Part shown: positions 1 to 6,954 of the stretch, in pieces
How positions within the stretch are numbered: the stretch's first letter is position 1
How the letters are laid out: every line of letters begins with the position of its first letter
Source of the DNA: Acidimicrobiia bacterium
Lineage (GTDB): Bacteria; Actinomycetota; Acidimicrobiia; Acidimicrobiales; Acidimicrobilacustridaceae
NCBI GenBank assembly: GCA_016462055.1
Contig: JAEMTX010000013.1
Coordinates: 1-20,122 of the forward strand
Direction of reading: 5' to 3'
Length of the DNA stretch: 20,122 nucleotides
Translations under genes and position numbers: made by a program
Notes under the pieces: generated by a model
Seen by the model: only the letters and a program-made list of their open reading frames with translations
Told to the model about the DNA's origin: nothing
Databases searched by the model: none

Positions 1-120
1 GTCGCCAGTGATGCGCCACAAACCTTTCGCCGAAGAACCGATCTCGAGTTCGGTCACTTCGTCAAGGAGAAGGAACGGCGCCCGATGCGGCAGCACGTCG
101 GCGGGAGCAGGAAAGCTCAC
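1..120 (-). CDS. FabZ-like 3-hydroxyacyl-ACP dehydratase, N-terminal fragment (runs off the left edge)
   Basis: Only the first 40 residues are in the window, starting at a GTG at 120. They read as a hot-dog-fold beta-hydroxyacyl-ACP dehydratase: after VSFPAPADV comes LPHRAPFLLLDEVTELE, matching the LPHRyPFLLvDrV opening of FabZ. The known catalytic His/Glu motifs lie further downstream, outside the window, so activity cannot be judged. FabZ proteins dehydrate 3-hydroxyacyl-ACP in cytosolic fatty-acid elongation. The GTG overlaps the peroxiredoxin TGA as GTGA, so the two genes are probably translationally coupled, with this one second. It could equally be a dehydratase-family protein with another acyl substrate. 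Confidence 0.75.
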   Translation of the reverse strand, partial: MSFPAPADVLPHRAPFLLLDEVTELEIGSSAKGLWRITGD

Positions 121-581
121 TTGCCCAACGCCTTCAGCAGATTGGCGGGCGTGTCCTTCGGACTGACCTTGTACCAGGCCTCCTCGATCTTGCCCTTCTC
201 ATCGATCAGGAACGCTGAGCGAACGATGCCCATGTACTTCTTTCCATACATCGATTTCTCGCCCCACACACCAAACTTCTCGGCCACCGCATGTTCCGGG
301 TCGGACAACAACGTGAAGCCGAGTTTGTATTTGTCATCGAACTTGGCGAGCTTGGCGGGAAGGTCGGGGCTGATGCCGATGACGATCGTGTCGCTGATCT
401 TCTTGGCGATGTCACGAAGCCCGCAACTCTGAGTGGTGCAGCCAGGCGTATCGGCCTTTGGGTAGAAGTACACGAGCACCTTGGTGCCAGCGAAACCGGA
501 AAGCTTCACCTTGGTATCGGTCTGGTCGGCGAGGGTGAACGCAGGTGCTTTCGCACCGACAGCGAGTTGTGTCATGGCCAT
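117..581 (-). CDS. bcp: Thioredoxin-dependent peroxiredoxin, Bcp/PrxQ type
   Basis: A 154-residue cytosolic thiol peroxidase expected to reduce H2O2 and organic hydroperoxides. The peroxidatic site is in FYPKADTPGCTTQSC: C48 is the predicted peroxidatic cysteine and C53, five residues on, is placed as the resolving cysteine in many PrxQ proteins. The thioredoxin-fold opening (APAFTLADQTDTKVKLSGFAG) and the later SAFLIDEKGKI strand are typical, and the length fits the family (about 150-160). ATG at 581 is preferred over the ATG two codons inside because a TAGTTT box lies 6 nt upstream of it and no Shine-Dalgarno is visible, suggesting a leaderless mRNA. The stop overlaps the start of the FabZ-like gene. 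Confidence 0.93.
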   Translation of the reverse strand: MAMTQLAVGAKAPAFTLADQTDTKVKLSGFAGTKVLVYFYPKADTPGCTTQSCGLRDIAKKISDTIVIGISPDLPAKLAKFDDKYKLGFTLLSDPEHAVAEKFGVWGEKSMYGKKYMGIVRSAFLIDEKGKIEEAWYKVSPKDTPANLLKALGK

Positions 582-587
582 GGATTG

Positions 588-593
588 AAACTA
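588..593 (-). promoter_or_regulatory. Candidate -10 box of the peroxiredoxin gene
   Basis: On the minus strand TAGTTT is followed by 6 nt (CAATCC) and the ATG at 581. This TANNNT-N6-start geometry recurs at several other starts here and fits leaderless transcription. No convincing -35 element is seen. Confidence 0.5.
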
Positions 594-633
594 GCGGGCG
601 CGCATCGTCTCGGACCAAGAACTGCACTGTGGC

Positions 634-672
634 AAAACGAGAAAGGAGGAGCGCGAGAGCGCTCCTCCTTTC
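634..672 (-). terminator. Intrinsic terminator after the HU gene
   Basis: A perfect 14-bp inverted repeat (arms 641-654 and 659-672) around a 4-nt loop. On the minus strand it is followed by TCGTTTTGCC, a short U-rich tract. It lies 22 nt after the HU stop codon at 695 and before the peroxiredoxin start, so it separates the two minus-strand genes. Confidence 0.88.
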
Positions 673-694
673 AACTTCTTGAGTCGCAGAAGAC

Positions 695-979
695 TCAGAC
701 GCCAGCCTTGGCTGATGCCTTGAGCTTTGCGCCAGCCGACACCTTGGCGGCGTTGGTGGCGGGAACCTGAATGGTTGCACCGGTCTGCGGGTTACGAGCG
801 GTACGAGCCTTGCGGTGGGTCTGTTCGAAGCTGATGAAGCCAGGAAGGGTGAGTTTCTCTCCACCCTTGGCCACAACCTCGTGGGCAATCTCTTCGAATG
901 ACTTCATTGTCTTCTCGACGTCGGCCTTTGTCTGGCCCGTCCGGTTCGAGATCTCGGCGATAAGTTCGCTCTTGGTCAT
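695..979 (-). CDS. hup: HU-family DNA-binding protein
   Basis: A 94-residue histone-like nucleoid protein that bends and compacts DNA as a dimer. The N-terminal helices (MTKSELIAEISNRTGQTKADVEKTMKSF) and the family signature GFISFEQTHRKARTARNPQTG, covering the beta-arm, are clear. The short C-terminus is Ala/Lys-rich (AKVSAGAKLKASAKAG) but lacks the long Lys/Ala/Pro tail of mycobacterial HupB. The start is fixed by an AGGAGG (985-990) 5 nt upstream of the ATG, the strongest Shine-Dalgarno in the window; the frame stays open upstream but those codons look non-coding. It is a single-gene unit with its own terminator and an apparently long leader, which fits an abundant, regulated protein. Confidence 0.95.
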   Translation of the reverse strand: MTKSELIAEISNRTGQTKADVEKTMKSFEEIAHEVVAKGGEKLTLPGFISFEQTHRKARTARNPQTGATIQVPATNAAKVSAGAKLKASAKAGV

Positions 980-1123
980 GACTTCCTCCTGTTGGCCCAG
1001 CCTGACGGCCCGGCACGGGTTGACAACCGGGTCGGCCCCCGACTGCCTTCGAACTCGGGCAGGACCGCCCGATAAACAGAAAGCATTGCGGCCCCAGCAC
1101 CGGAAATGGTGGATGGCCACGGA

Positions 1124-1144
1124 ATTTATTGCATGACTATGCAA
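1124..1144 (-). promoter_or_regulatory. Candidate HU promoter with overlapping inverted repeat
   Basis: An A+T-rich island between the globin gene and HU holds a perfect inverted repeat TTGCAT-N4-ATGCAA (1129-1144). Abutting it on the minus strand is TAAATT (1124-1129), a TANNNT -10 candidate. If used, transcription would start near 1117 and leave a leader of about 135 nt before the HU ATG. That leader holds short G+C-rich inverted repeats, including CGGGC/GCCCG and GGTTG/CAACC. The repeat could be an operator; no regulator is assigned. Confidence 0.35.
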
Positions 1145-1187
1145 GCTATTGAATCGGTGCAGGTCAGAGACTCGAATAAGACGGCTG

Positions 1188-1616
1188 TCACTGCTCAACA
1201 TTCATCATAAAACGGGCCGAATGGTCGAAATAGCCCAGCATCGCGGCCTCGTCCTGTTCGCTCAATGCCCCGGCTTCGACCTCAGCGCCCACGGCGTTGG
1301 CCATGAGACGAAACCAGGCTTCACGCTGGACCTCGCCGATCACAAAGGGCGCATGGCGCATACGAAGCCGAGGGTGGCCTCGCTGGTCGCTGTAGGTCTG
1401 TGGGCCGCCCCAGAACTGCGTGAGGAACAACCGCAAGCGTTCACGAGCTCCATCGAGGTCTTCGGGCGGATACAGCGGCGCCAGAACCGGGTCGACGAGC
1501 ACCGCGTCGTAGAAATGGTCGACGAGTCGGGTGAAGAACTCGGGATCGACTCGGTCATAGAGCGGTTGTTCGAGCGGGATCTTGCGCCGTTCGTTCTCGG
1601 CGCCGTCTTGGCTCAT
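1188..1616 (-). CDS. glbO: Group II truncated hemoglobin (trHbO/GlbO type)
   Basis: A 142-residue 2-on-2 heme globin. With a constant offset of 13 against what I recall of M. tuberculosis trHbO, the heme-pocket residues line up: Tyr36 (B10), Tyr49 (CD1), proximal His88 in RLRMRHAPF, and Trp101 (G8), the hallmark Trp of group II. The QFWGGPQTYSDQRGHPRLRMRH block is highly characteristic. Family members bind O2 and NO and are linked to oxygen or redox chemistry; the physiological role here is unknown. The ATG overlaps the trpA stop as ATGA, so it is translated with the trp genes as the last cistron. No intrinsic terminator is evident before HU. Confidence 0.93.
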   Translation of the reverse strand: MSQDGAENERRKIPLEQPLYDRVDPEFFTRLVDHFYDAVLVDPVLAPLYPPEDLDGARERLRLFLTQFWGGPQTYSDQRGHPRLRMRHAPFVIGEVQREAWFRLMANAVGAEVEAGALSEQDEAAMLGYFDHSARFMMNVEQ

Positions 1617-2443
1617 GACGCGTCGAGAGCGGCGCGTACTTCAGCAATGAAGGCGCCAGCTCCTGCAGGTCCTTCTCCAGCGACGACGCGGCGCATAAGC
1701 GCCGAACCAATCACACACCCATCAGCGACCTGGCTTACTTCAGCGGCCTGCTGTGCATTCGAAACACCGACACCAACCAGAACGGGTTTGTCAGTGATGG
1801 CTTTCAGACGCCGAGCGATCACAAGCGAAGACGCGGCAAGCGCGTCGCGTTCGCCGGTGACTCCGAGAAGACCAACGGCGTAGACGAATCCGCGGGAACG
1901 GGCGACAACTCGCGGGAGGCGTTCATCGGGCGCTGTCGGCGCAGCGAGCATCACTGTTTCGATTCCTGCCGGATCGGCGGCACGGGCCCAGGGACCAACC
2001 TCTTCAAGAGGAAGATCGGGAAGAATCGCCGCGCGCACACCGGCTTCATACAGCGAAGACGCGAATCTCTCGTGACCCATATGGAACGCAAGGTTGTAAT
2101 AGGTCATCACCGCAAGCGGGACACCGGCATCGATCGTTCGCAGGGTGTCAAGCACCGTGACTGGTGACGCTCCATCGTGCAATGCCAGTTCGCTGGCTTC
2201 TTGAATGATCGGGCCGTCCATCACGGGATCGGAGAACGGAATTCCTATTTCGATTGCGTCAGCACCTGCGTCGGCAACGGCGCGGACAACATCGGGCCAT
2301 TCATCGTGAAGTCCACCCGTGACATAGGCAACCAACAACTTGCGGCCGCTGTCTCGAAGTGAGCGAAGGGAATGTTCAAACTCTCCTGGTTCCGTCGGCG
2401 CGTCGGGGATGACGAGACCTTCGTCGGCCAGTGATGCGCTCAT
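1613..2443 (-). CDS. trpA: Tryptophan synthase alpha subunit
   Basis: A 276-residue TIM-barrel lyase that cleaves indole-3-glycerol phosphate to indole and glyceraldehyde-3-phosphate, passing indole to TrpB through the alpha2beta2 tunnel. The catalytic Glu and Asp are E65 in [11 protein letters not shown] and D76 in DPVMDGP. The phosphate-binding end ([15 protein letters not shown] and later [11 protein letters not shown]) is also present. It starts ATGA-overlapped with the trpB stop and ends ATGA-overlapped with the globin start, giving a tight trpB-trpA-glbO set. Roughly 25 residues precede the first conserved helix, a little longer than many homologs, but the ATG overlap favours this start. 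Confidence 0.96.
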   Translation of the reverse strand: MSASLADEGLVIPDAPTEPGEFEHSLRSLRDSGRKLLVAYVTGGLHDEWPDVVRAVADAGADAIEIGIPFSDPVMDGPIIQEASELALHDGASPVTVLDTLRTIDAGVPLAVMTYYNLAFHMGHERFASSLYEAGVRAAILPDLPLEEVGPWARAADPAGIETVMLAAPTAPDERLPRVVARSRGFVYAVGLLGVTGERDALAASSLVIARRLKAITDKPVLVGVGVSNAQQAAEVSQVADGCVIGSALMRRVVAGEGPAGAGAFIAEVRAALDAS

Positions 2444-3597
2444 CCGAGAATTTCCATCATCTGGGCGACGTCTTTATCGCCACGCCCAGACATGTTGAGA
2501 AGAACGGTCTTTCCTGCGAGCTTGGCCCGATCGCGGATCACCCATGCCAACGCATGCGCTGGTTCAAGCGCAGGGATGATTCCTTCGGTGCGGCTCAGAA
2601 GCTGAAATGCCTCGATGACTTCGGCATCGGTGACCTGCTCGTAGCGGGCACGACCGATTGATGACAGATGTGAATGTTCGGGACCAACACCGGGGTAATC
2701 AAGACCAGCGGAAATGGAGTGTGCTTCTTGCACCTGTCCGAATTCGTCCTGCATGAGGTAGCTCTTCATGCCGTGGACAACACCGGGCACACCGCGCCCA
2801 ACTGCTGCGCCACCTGCTGGTTCAACACCAACGAGTTCGGCGGTGGTATCGGCGAAACCGCTGAAAATACCGATGGCATTCGAACCGCCACCGACACATG
2901 CAGTGACGACATCGGGGATTTCATTCTCAAGCAACTTCGCGCATTGCTCGCGAGATTCCTTTCCGATCACGGTGTGGAATTCGCGCACCATCCATGGGTA
3001 TGGGTGCGGTCCCATAACTGAACCAAGGCAGTAATGGGTATTCTCGACCGTCCCGACCCAATCGCGCATGGCTTCGTTTACTGCGTCTTTCAGCGTTCGG
3101 GAGCCCGACATGGCCGGAACGACCTCGGCGCCGAGAAGTTTCATGCGAAAAACATTGAGGGCTTGACGTTCCATGTCGACTTCACCCATGAAGACCTTGC
3201 ATTCCATGCCCATGAGGGCTGCAGCAGTTGCCGAGGCGACACCGTGCTGACCGGCGCCAGTTTCGGCGACCAGGCGAGTCTTGCCCATGCGCTTTGCAAG
3301 AAGAGCTTGTCCAAGAACGTTGTTGATCTTGTGTGATCCGGTGTGGTTCAGGTCCTCGCGCTTAAGAAGAACGCGAACGCCGAGTTCTTCAGACAACCGG
3401 TGACACTCAGTAATTGGCGATGGCCGCCCGGCGTAATCGGCAAGCAGCGCATCGAGTTCGTCACGAAAGCTTTGGTCGGCCCATGCGTCACGGAATGCGG
3501 CTTCGAGTTCCTGACAGGCCGGTACAAGAGTCTCGGGCACGTAACGGCCCCCGAACTCTCCGAATCGACCGCTTGCTGATGGCTCTGACAAGGACAT
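2440..3597 (-). CDS. trpB: Tryptophan synthase beta subunit
   Basis: A 385-residue PLP enzyme that condenses indole with L-serine to give tryptophan. The PLP lysine is K90 in [15 protein letters not shown] and the phosphate-binding glycine loop is [10 protein letters not shown]. The N-terminal [15 protein letters not shown] is the classical TrpB1 opening. The frame is open 50 codons further upstream into trpF, but that stretch is not TrpB-like, so the ATG at 3597 is chosen. It lies 10 nt after the trpF stop and 7 nt after a TAGCCT box with no Shine-Dalgarno, so an internal leaderless start is possible. The stop overlaps trpA by 4 nt. Confidence 0.97.
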   Translation of the reverse strand: MSLSEPSASGRFGEFGGRYVPETLVPACQELEAAFRDAWADQSFRDELDALLADYAGRPSPITECHRLSEELGVRVLLKREDLNHTGSHKINNVLGQALLAKRMGKTRLVAETGAGQHGVASATAAALMGMECKVFMGEVDMERQALNVFRMKLLGAEVVPAMSGSRTLKDAVNEAMRDWVGTVENTHYCLGSVMGPHPYPWMVREFHTVIGKESREQCAKLLENEIPDVVTACVGGGSNAIGIFSGFADTTAELVGVEPAGGAAVGRGVPGVVHGMKSYLMQDEFGQVQEAHSISAGLDYPGVGPEHSHLSSIGRARYEQVTDAEVIEAFQLLSRTEGIIPALEPAHALAWVIRDRAKLAGKTVLLNMSGRGDKDVAQMMEILG

Positions 3598-3604
3598 GGT
3601 GTTA

Positions 3605-3610
3605 AGGCTA
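3605..3610 (-). promoter_or_regulatory. Possible internal -10 box ahead of trpB
   Basis: Minus-strand TAGCCT, 7 nt before the trpB ATG. It includes the trpF stop codon TAG, so the match could be partly coincidental. Supported mainly by the recurrence of this spacing elsewhere in the window. Confidence 0.25.
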
Positions 3611-4240
3611 CGCCGGGCCCGGGTGTTTGGAGAACTCGGAAAGCGCATCTCGCGCAACAGTGATGAAGGTGGCCAGCGCTTCAGGATCTTTCTGACCGGC
3701 AGAGGCCTCGACCCCACTGACAACGTCGACCCCCCAAGGGCGGACACGCCCGATGGCGTCAGCCACGTTGGCCGGGTTCAATCCGCCAGCGAGGATCACT
3801 CGGCGTTGCTGCTGAAGATCGGTGACTTTTGACCAGTCGAAAGTCTGACCCGAACCTGGAGTTGGCGAATCGAGCAACACCGCATCGATGGGATAGTCGT
3901 CGAGCCGTTCAAGTCGGAGATCATCGACGGTGAAGACCTGCACAAGAAAAGGAACGACTGCGCGAATCGCTTCGGCGACCTCGGGGCCTTCGGTTCCGTG
4001 CAGTTGCACCCCTCGAATCCCGGTCGCTTTCACGATCTCCGAAATGCGTTCCGCTGTCTCGTTGCGAAACACCCCGATGGTCAGTGTTTCCGCCGGGAGT
4101 TGTTGAACGATCGCCGCAACCGTTTCGGCATCGACCTGACGTTTCGACTCGGCGAAAACAAACCCAAGCGCGTCAGCACCGAGGGACACTGCAAGCAGTG
4201 CGTCGTCGGCGTTGGTTGTTCCGCAGATCTTGATGAACAC
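3608..4240 (-). CDS. trpF: Phosphoribosylanthranilate isomerase
   Basis: A 210-residue TIM-barrel isomerase converting N-(5'-phosphoribosyl)anthranilate to CdRP. The catalytic Cys is C6 in FIKICGTTN and the catalytic Asp is D124 in [17 protein letters not shown]. The C-terminal phosphate motif [12 protein letters not shown] is intact. The start is GTG, followed by FIKICG exactly as TrpF proteins begin. A TAGCGT box within CCGCTAGCGT lies 6 nt upstream and there is no Shine-Dalgarno. It follows trpC by 57 nt, the largest gap inside trpC-F-B-A, so it may have its own promoter. Its presence beside a separate hisA argues against a PriA-type bifunctional enzyme. Confidence 0.95.
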   Translation of the reverse strand: MFIKICGTTNADDALLAVSLGADALGFVFAESKRQVDAETVAAIVQQLPAETLTIGVFRNETAERISEIVKATGIRGVQLHGTEGPEVAEAIRAVVPFLVQVFTVDDLRLERLDDYPIDAVLLDSPTPGSGQTFDWSKVTDLQQQRRVILAGGLNPANVADAIGRVRPWGVDVVSGVEASAGQKDPEALATFITVARDALSEFSKHPGPA

Positions 4241-4246
4241 GCTTCG

Positions 4247-4252
4247 ACGCTA
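4247..4252 (-). promoter_or_regulatory. Candidate internal leaderless promoter of trpF
   Basis: Minus-strand TAGCGT, inside the 10-mer CCGCTAGCGT that also precedes hisI and hisD. The spacing to the GTG start is 6 nt. It lies in the 57-nt trpC-trpF gap, which holds no other signal I can see. No clear -35 element. Confidence 0.5.
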
Positions 4253-4297
4253 GCGGCACCAAAGATCTTGGCTGAAGCGAGATTTCGAACAACACGT

Positions 4298-5092
4298 CTA
4301 GAGGCGACGTGCGCCCCGAAGAGCGGCAACACCAGCCTCGGGATCGCCCGACGTAACGAGGTGCTCCCCCACAAGGACAGCGTGGTAGCCCGCAGCAGCC
4401 AGAACCGCGGCATCGCCAGCTCCGGTGATGCCCGATTCGGCCACGCGCACAACACCTGCCGGCATTTGCGGAGCCATCCGCACAGCACGATCAGTGTCGA
4501 CCGCAAAGGTCACAAGATCTCGTTGGTTCACTCCGATCAGGTCGGCCCCTGCAGCCACAGCCCGTTCGAGTTCGGCTTCGTCATGGATCTCAACGAGTGC
4601 GTCGAAGCCAATTGCATGTGCCAATTTCAGAAACGATTCGAGCTCGGCTTGGTCGAGAGCTGCCGCAATTAACAGAACACAATCGGCACCCATAATGCGG
4701 GCATCACACACGTCGCGGGCACTGACGGTGAAGTCTTTACGTAAGACCGGGAGTGCGCACGCCGCGCGGGCGGAGACGAGGTCCTCGACTGATCCACCAA
4801 AGAAATCGACATCGGTGAGCACCGACAGACACGCGGCCCCTCCGGCTTCATATTGACGAGCAAGCAGTACTGGATCTAGGCCCGCAACGAGTTCACCTTT
4901 CGAGGGCGAACGACGTTTGATCTCCGAGATCACGGCAATGTCACCCGAAGCAGCAACCGCTTCGAGTGCATCTCGAAAACCGCGCGCTGGTGCCATGGAC
5001 ATCGCCCGCTCGACGAGTTCGTCGAACGGGCGATCGTCGCGAGACGCCGCCTCGCGGTGCGCCTCAAGAATGCGGTCGAGATAGGTGGTCAG
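4298..5092 (-). CDS. trpC: Indole-3-glycerol phosphate synthase, probable CTG start
   Basis: A TIM-barrel enzyme that decarboxylates and cyclises CdRP to indole-3-glycerol phosphate. Catalytic landmarks are E57 and K59 in VISEIKRRSPSKG, the Lys in PVLRKDFTVS, the Glu in LVEIHDEAEL, GVNQRDL and VAESGI. The first ATG (5002) would give 234 residues and discard the conserved N-terminal helix. In-frame upstream codons read TTYLDRILEAHREAA and then FDELVERA, which is typical TrpC sequence, back to an in-frame TAA at about 5111-5113. Between that TAA and 5002 the best initiation codon is CTG at 5092, overlapping the previous gene's TGA as CTGA and preceded by AAAGGG 9 nt away. This gives 264 residues, the usual length. 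Confidence 0.92.
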   Translation of the reverse strand: MTTYLDRILEAHREAASRDDRPFDELVERAMSMAPARGFRDALEAVAASGDIAVISEIKRRSPSKGELVAGLDPVLLARQYEAGGAACLSVLTDVDFFGGSVEDLVSARAACALPVLRKDFTVSARDVCDARIMGADCVLLIAAALDQAELESFLKLAHAIGFDALVEIHDEAELERAVAAGADLIGVNQRDLVTFAVDTDRAVRMAPQMPAGVVRVAESGITGAGDAAVLAAAGYHAVLVGEHLVTSGDPEAGVAALRGARRL

Positions 5093-5403
5093 TTTGGAAG
5101 ACCCTTTGCGTTACCCGTCGGCGTCGACATGACCATCATCGGCGGCTCAGCCATGAGTCCGCCAAGGGTTCCAAACAGTTCCTTCATGGCATCGGAGCCA
5201 CCGTGAACCCCAAGTGCGTCGCCATCGGAATACAGCTCGAAGATCCAAACGGCGTTTTCATCGCCAGCATCACGATGGAAGGAGTACACGAGCGTTCCCG
5301 GCTCGCCGGCAACAACCGGGAGCATCGTCTCGAGAGCCGCGATGCCTTCGTCACGCTTGCCGGGCTGGAACACCATCTTTACGAACAGCGATGTCTGGGT
5401 CAT
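5089..5403 (-). CDS. ABM-domain protein (putative quinol monooxygenase, YgiN-like)
   Basis: A 104-residue cytosolic protein with the dimeric ferredoxin-like fold signature of the antibiotic-biosynthesis-monooxygenase family. It shows an opening strand (SLFVKMVFQPGKRDEGIAALETMLPVV), EPGTLVYSFHRDAGDENAVWIFELYSD, and a helix SDAMKELFGTLGGLM. Family members include YgiN-type quinol monooxygenases and many proteins of unknown role; the substrate cannot be inferred. Start ATG 5403 has no Shine-Dalgarno but has TAAGGT 8 nt upstream. The stop overlaps the proposed trpC CTG. Its place inside the trp block suggests co-expression, not necessarily a tryptophan function. Confidence 0.8.
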   Translation of the reverse strand: MTQTSLFVKMVFQPGKRDEGIAALETMLPVVAGEPGTLVYSFHRDAGDENAVWIFELYSDGDALGVHGGSDAMKELFGTLGGLMAEPPMMVMSTPTGNAKGLPN

Positions 5404-5411
5404 GGTCGCAA

Positions 5412-5417
5412 ACCTTA
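5412..5417 (-). promoter_or_regulatory. Possible -10 box ahead of the ABM-domain gene
   Basis: Minus-strand TAAGGT, 8 nt before the ATG at 5403, in the 23-nt gap after the DnaJ-domain gene. Same TANNNT class as the other starts. Confidence 0.3.
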
Positions 5418-5426
5418 GGCGACCGT

Positions 5427-5969
5427 TTACTGCTCTCGCTCAGCCCTCAGACTTCGAGAAAGCGCAACGAAAGGAGCCGCCGCAAATCCAAGAGCGGCCA
5501 GTACGAGTCCGACAATCCCCACCGCAATCAGGAATGGGAGATTCACGATGATGCCAAGGACGATGCCAATGATTCCACCGAACAAACAAAGAACCGGAGC
5601 CATCTGCAGCGAACGCTCTACATGCGTTCCTTCCACTCCGACGTCGTCGATCAACCGGAAATCGATTTCGTCATCGCCGTTGTCGTACGGAACGAAGTCG
5701 TAGCGACCAGGAGTTGGGGCATTGACCGATGTCGAATCGACAATTGTCAAACGCATCATTTCGTCATGCGCTCGCTTGCGATCAGGGTCACCCAGTACGG
5801 CCCACGCCTCATTGATCGACTGCATCTCGCGCTCGTTGGCTTGGCGCGCAACCGCGTCGGTGTGGAAATCAGGATGATGGATTCGCGCGAGTTTCAGGTA
5901 TGCCCGACGGATCTGTTCCGCGCTCGCCGATGGTGAGACTCCCAACCGTTCGTAGAACGACTCAGACAT
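5427..5969 (-). CDS. DnaJ-domain protein with C-terminal membrane hairpin
   Basis: 180 residues. Residues 1-70 form a J domain (SFYERLGVSPSASAEQIRRAYLKLARIHHPDF) with the HPD motif at 32-34 needed to stimulate DnaK ATPase. After a polar linker of about 50 residues come two hydrophobic segments, approximately 123-143 and 145-168 (VLCLFGGIIGIVLGIIVNLP and LIAVGIVGLVLAALGFAAAP). There is no Gly/Phe-rich region or zinc finger, so this is a J-domain (class C) protein tethered to the membrane, not the general chaperone DnaJ. It probably recruits DnaK to an unknown client. It sits 9 nt after ygfZ and 23 nt before the ABM gene. The start lacks a clear Shine-Dalgarno. Confidence 0.87.
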   Translation of the reverse strand: MSESFYERLGVSPSASAEQIRRAYLKLARIHHPDFHTDAVARQANEREMQSINEAWAVLGDPDRKRAHDEMMRLTIVDSTSVNAPTPGRYDFVPYDNGDDEIDFRLIDDVGVEGTHVERSLQMAPVLCLFGGIIGIVLGIIVNLPFLIAVGIVGLVLAALGFAAAPFVALSRSLRAEREQ

Positions 5970-5978
5970 AACGAGAAC

Positions 5979-6911
5979 TCATCGGACCGCACCAGGCTCG
6001 ACAACCGAAGCCGGCGCCGCGGCTGATCCGTTTTGAACGGCCACAACGCTTCCGGGGACGACCGCGCGCCCAACCCGAGCCAAGGCCAATGCGGGAAGTC
6101 CAGCCCCCAACGCAGGCGTCACACTTGTGAGCGAACCAACAGTTGCACCGTCCACCAGCACCTCATCACCAACTGCAGCATCGACATCGAGCACAAGCAA
6201 CCGGATGGGATGGGGAACGTTGTTCCCACGACTGTCGATTCGAGCAACAAGTTCTTGGCCGGTATAGCAACCCTTGGTGAAACTCACCGACGCGTCGATC
6301 ACCCATTCACCTGCTTCACCGGGGATTGTGTCCGCCGTGAGTTCTGCACCCATCTTCGGGATGCCATGAGCGATTCGGTAGCGATCGAGCGACTCGCTCG
6401 AAACCCAATCGGCTGAAAGGTCCCCAACTTTGGTTACGGCATCATCGAGCACCAGCAAATCGGTACCTGCGACTGTGGGCCCGACCGGAGCCACGACGAG
6501 TTCGTCGCCGACCTCATCGACACCGAGACGAATGGTTTCAGAACTCCAGCGACGCTGCACGAGTTGTGCGCGTTGCGGTTCGCTGATCGTGGCTTTTGTA
6601 CGAAGAAGGAACCGCTTCAATCGGGCAATGACGATGTCGCCCCAACCCTGATCGACCTCGAGCAGATAACTCTCGGCATCAAGTCGATGCACGCGAAGCC
6701 ACGCATCGACCTTTCCGTTCGGCCCCAAAAGAAACGACCACGCGCTGTCGCCCGCCATCGCAACGACGTCTTGACTCAGTTGACCCTGGAGGTAGCGAGC
6801 ACAGTCCGGTCCCGTCACTTTGACAACATCGCGTTCGACGATTCCGTCACCGCCGGAGCCGCAGAGCAATTGGTAGTCGCGAGAAATCTCTTCAGCCGAT
6901 GAATCGTTCAC
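5979..6911 (-). CDS. ygfZ: YgfZ/GcvT-domain folate-binding protein
   Basis: 310 residues, related to the T-protein of glycine cleavage and to YgfZ/Iba57, folate-dependent helpers in Fe-S protein maturation. The diagnostic motif KGCYTGQE lies at 213-220 with C215, the conserved cysteine of the YgfZ family. The N-terminal region reads VVKVTGPDCARYLQGQLSQDV, matching the GcvT-like fold. The start is GTG at 6911, 43 nt after the trpE stop, without a clear Shine-Dalgarno. The residues before the first conserved strand (about 22) are not diagnostic, so the start could be slightly downstream. It is co-directional with trpE and followed 9 nt later by the DnaJ-domain gene. Confidence 0.88.
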   Translation of the reverse strand: MNDSSAEEISRDYQLLCGSGGDGIVERDVVKVTGPDCARYLQGQLSQDVVAMAGDSAWSFLLGPNGKVDAWLRVHRLDAESYLLEVDQGWGDIVIARLKRFLLRTKATISEPQRAQLVQRRWSSETIRLGVDEVGDELVVAPVGPTVAGTDLLVLDDAVTKVGDLSADWVSSESLDRYRIAHGIPKMGAELTADTIPGEAGEWVIDASVSFTKGCYTGQELVARIDSRGNNVPHPIRLLVLDVDAAVGDEVLVDGATVGSLTSVTPALGAGLPALALARVGRAVVPGSVVAVQNGSAAAPASVVEPGAVR

Positions 6912-6954
6912 AACACGAGTGTCGCACTAAGAGCCATAACATGCACCAGCGAGA

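Noticed and set aside
412..888. 158-codon minus-strand frame across the HU terminator and peroxiredoxin promoter
   Set aside because: It spans a perfect intrinsic terminator and overlaps HU and bcp in other frames; no recognisable product.
980..1201. 74-codon upstream extension of the HU frame
   Set aside because: A strong Shine-Dalgarno marks ATG 979, and the extension crosses the promoter-like region and the globin 3' end.
1149..1883. Long plus-strand reading frame (244 codons) opposite the globin and trpA genes
   Set aside because: It is antisense to two clear genes, has low-complexity Ala/Thr/Arg-rich sequence and no family motif: a shadow of G+C-rich coding DNA.
3598..3747. 50-codon N-terminal extension of trpB
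   Set aside because: It overlaps the end of trpF in another frame, lacks TrpB similarity, and the family opening begins right after ATG 3597.
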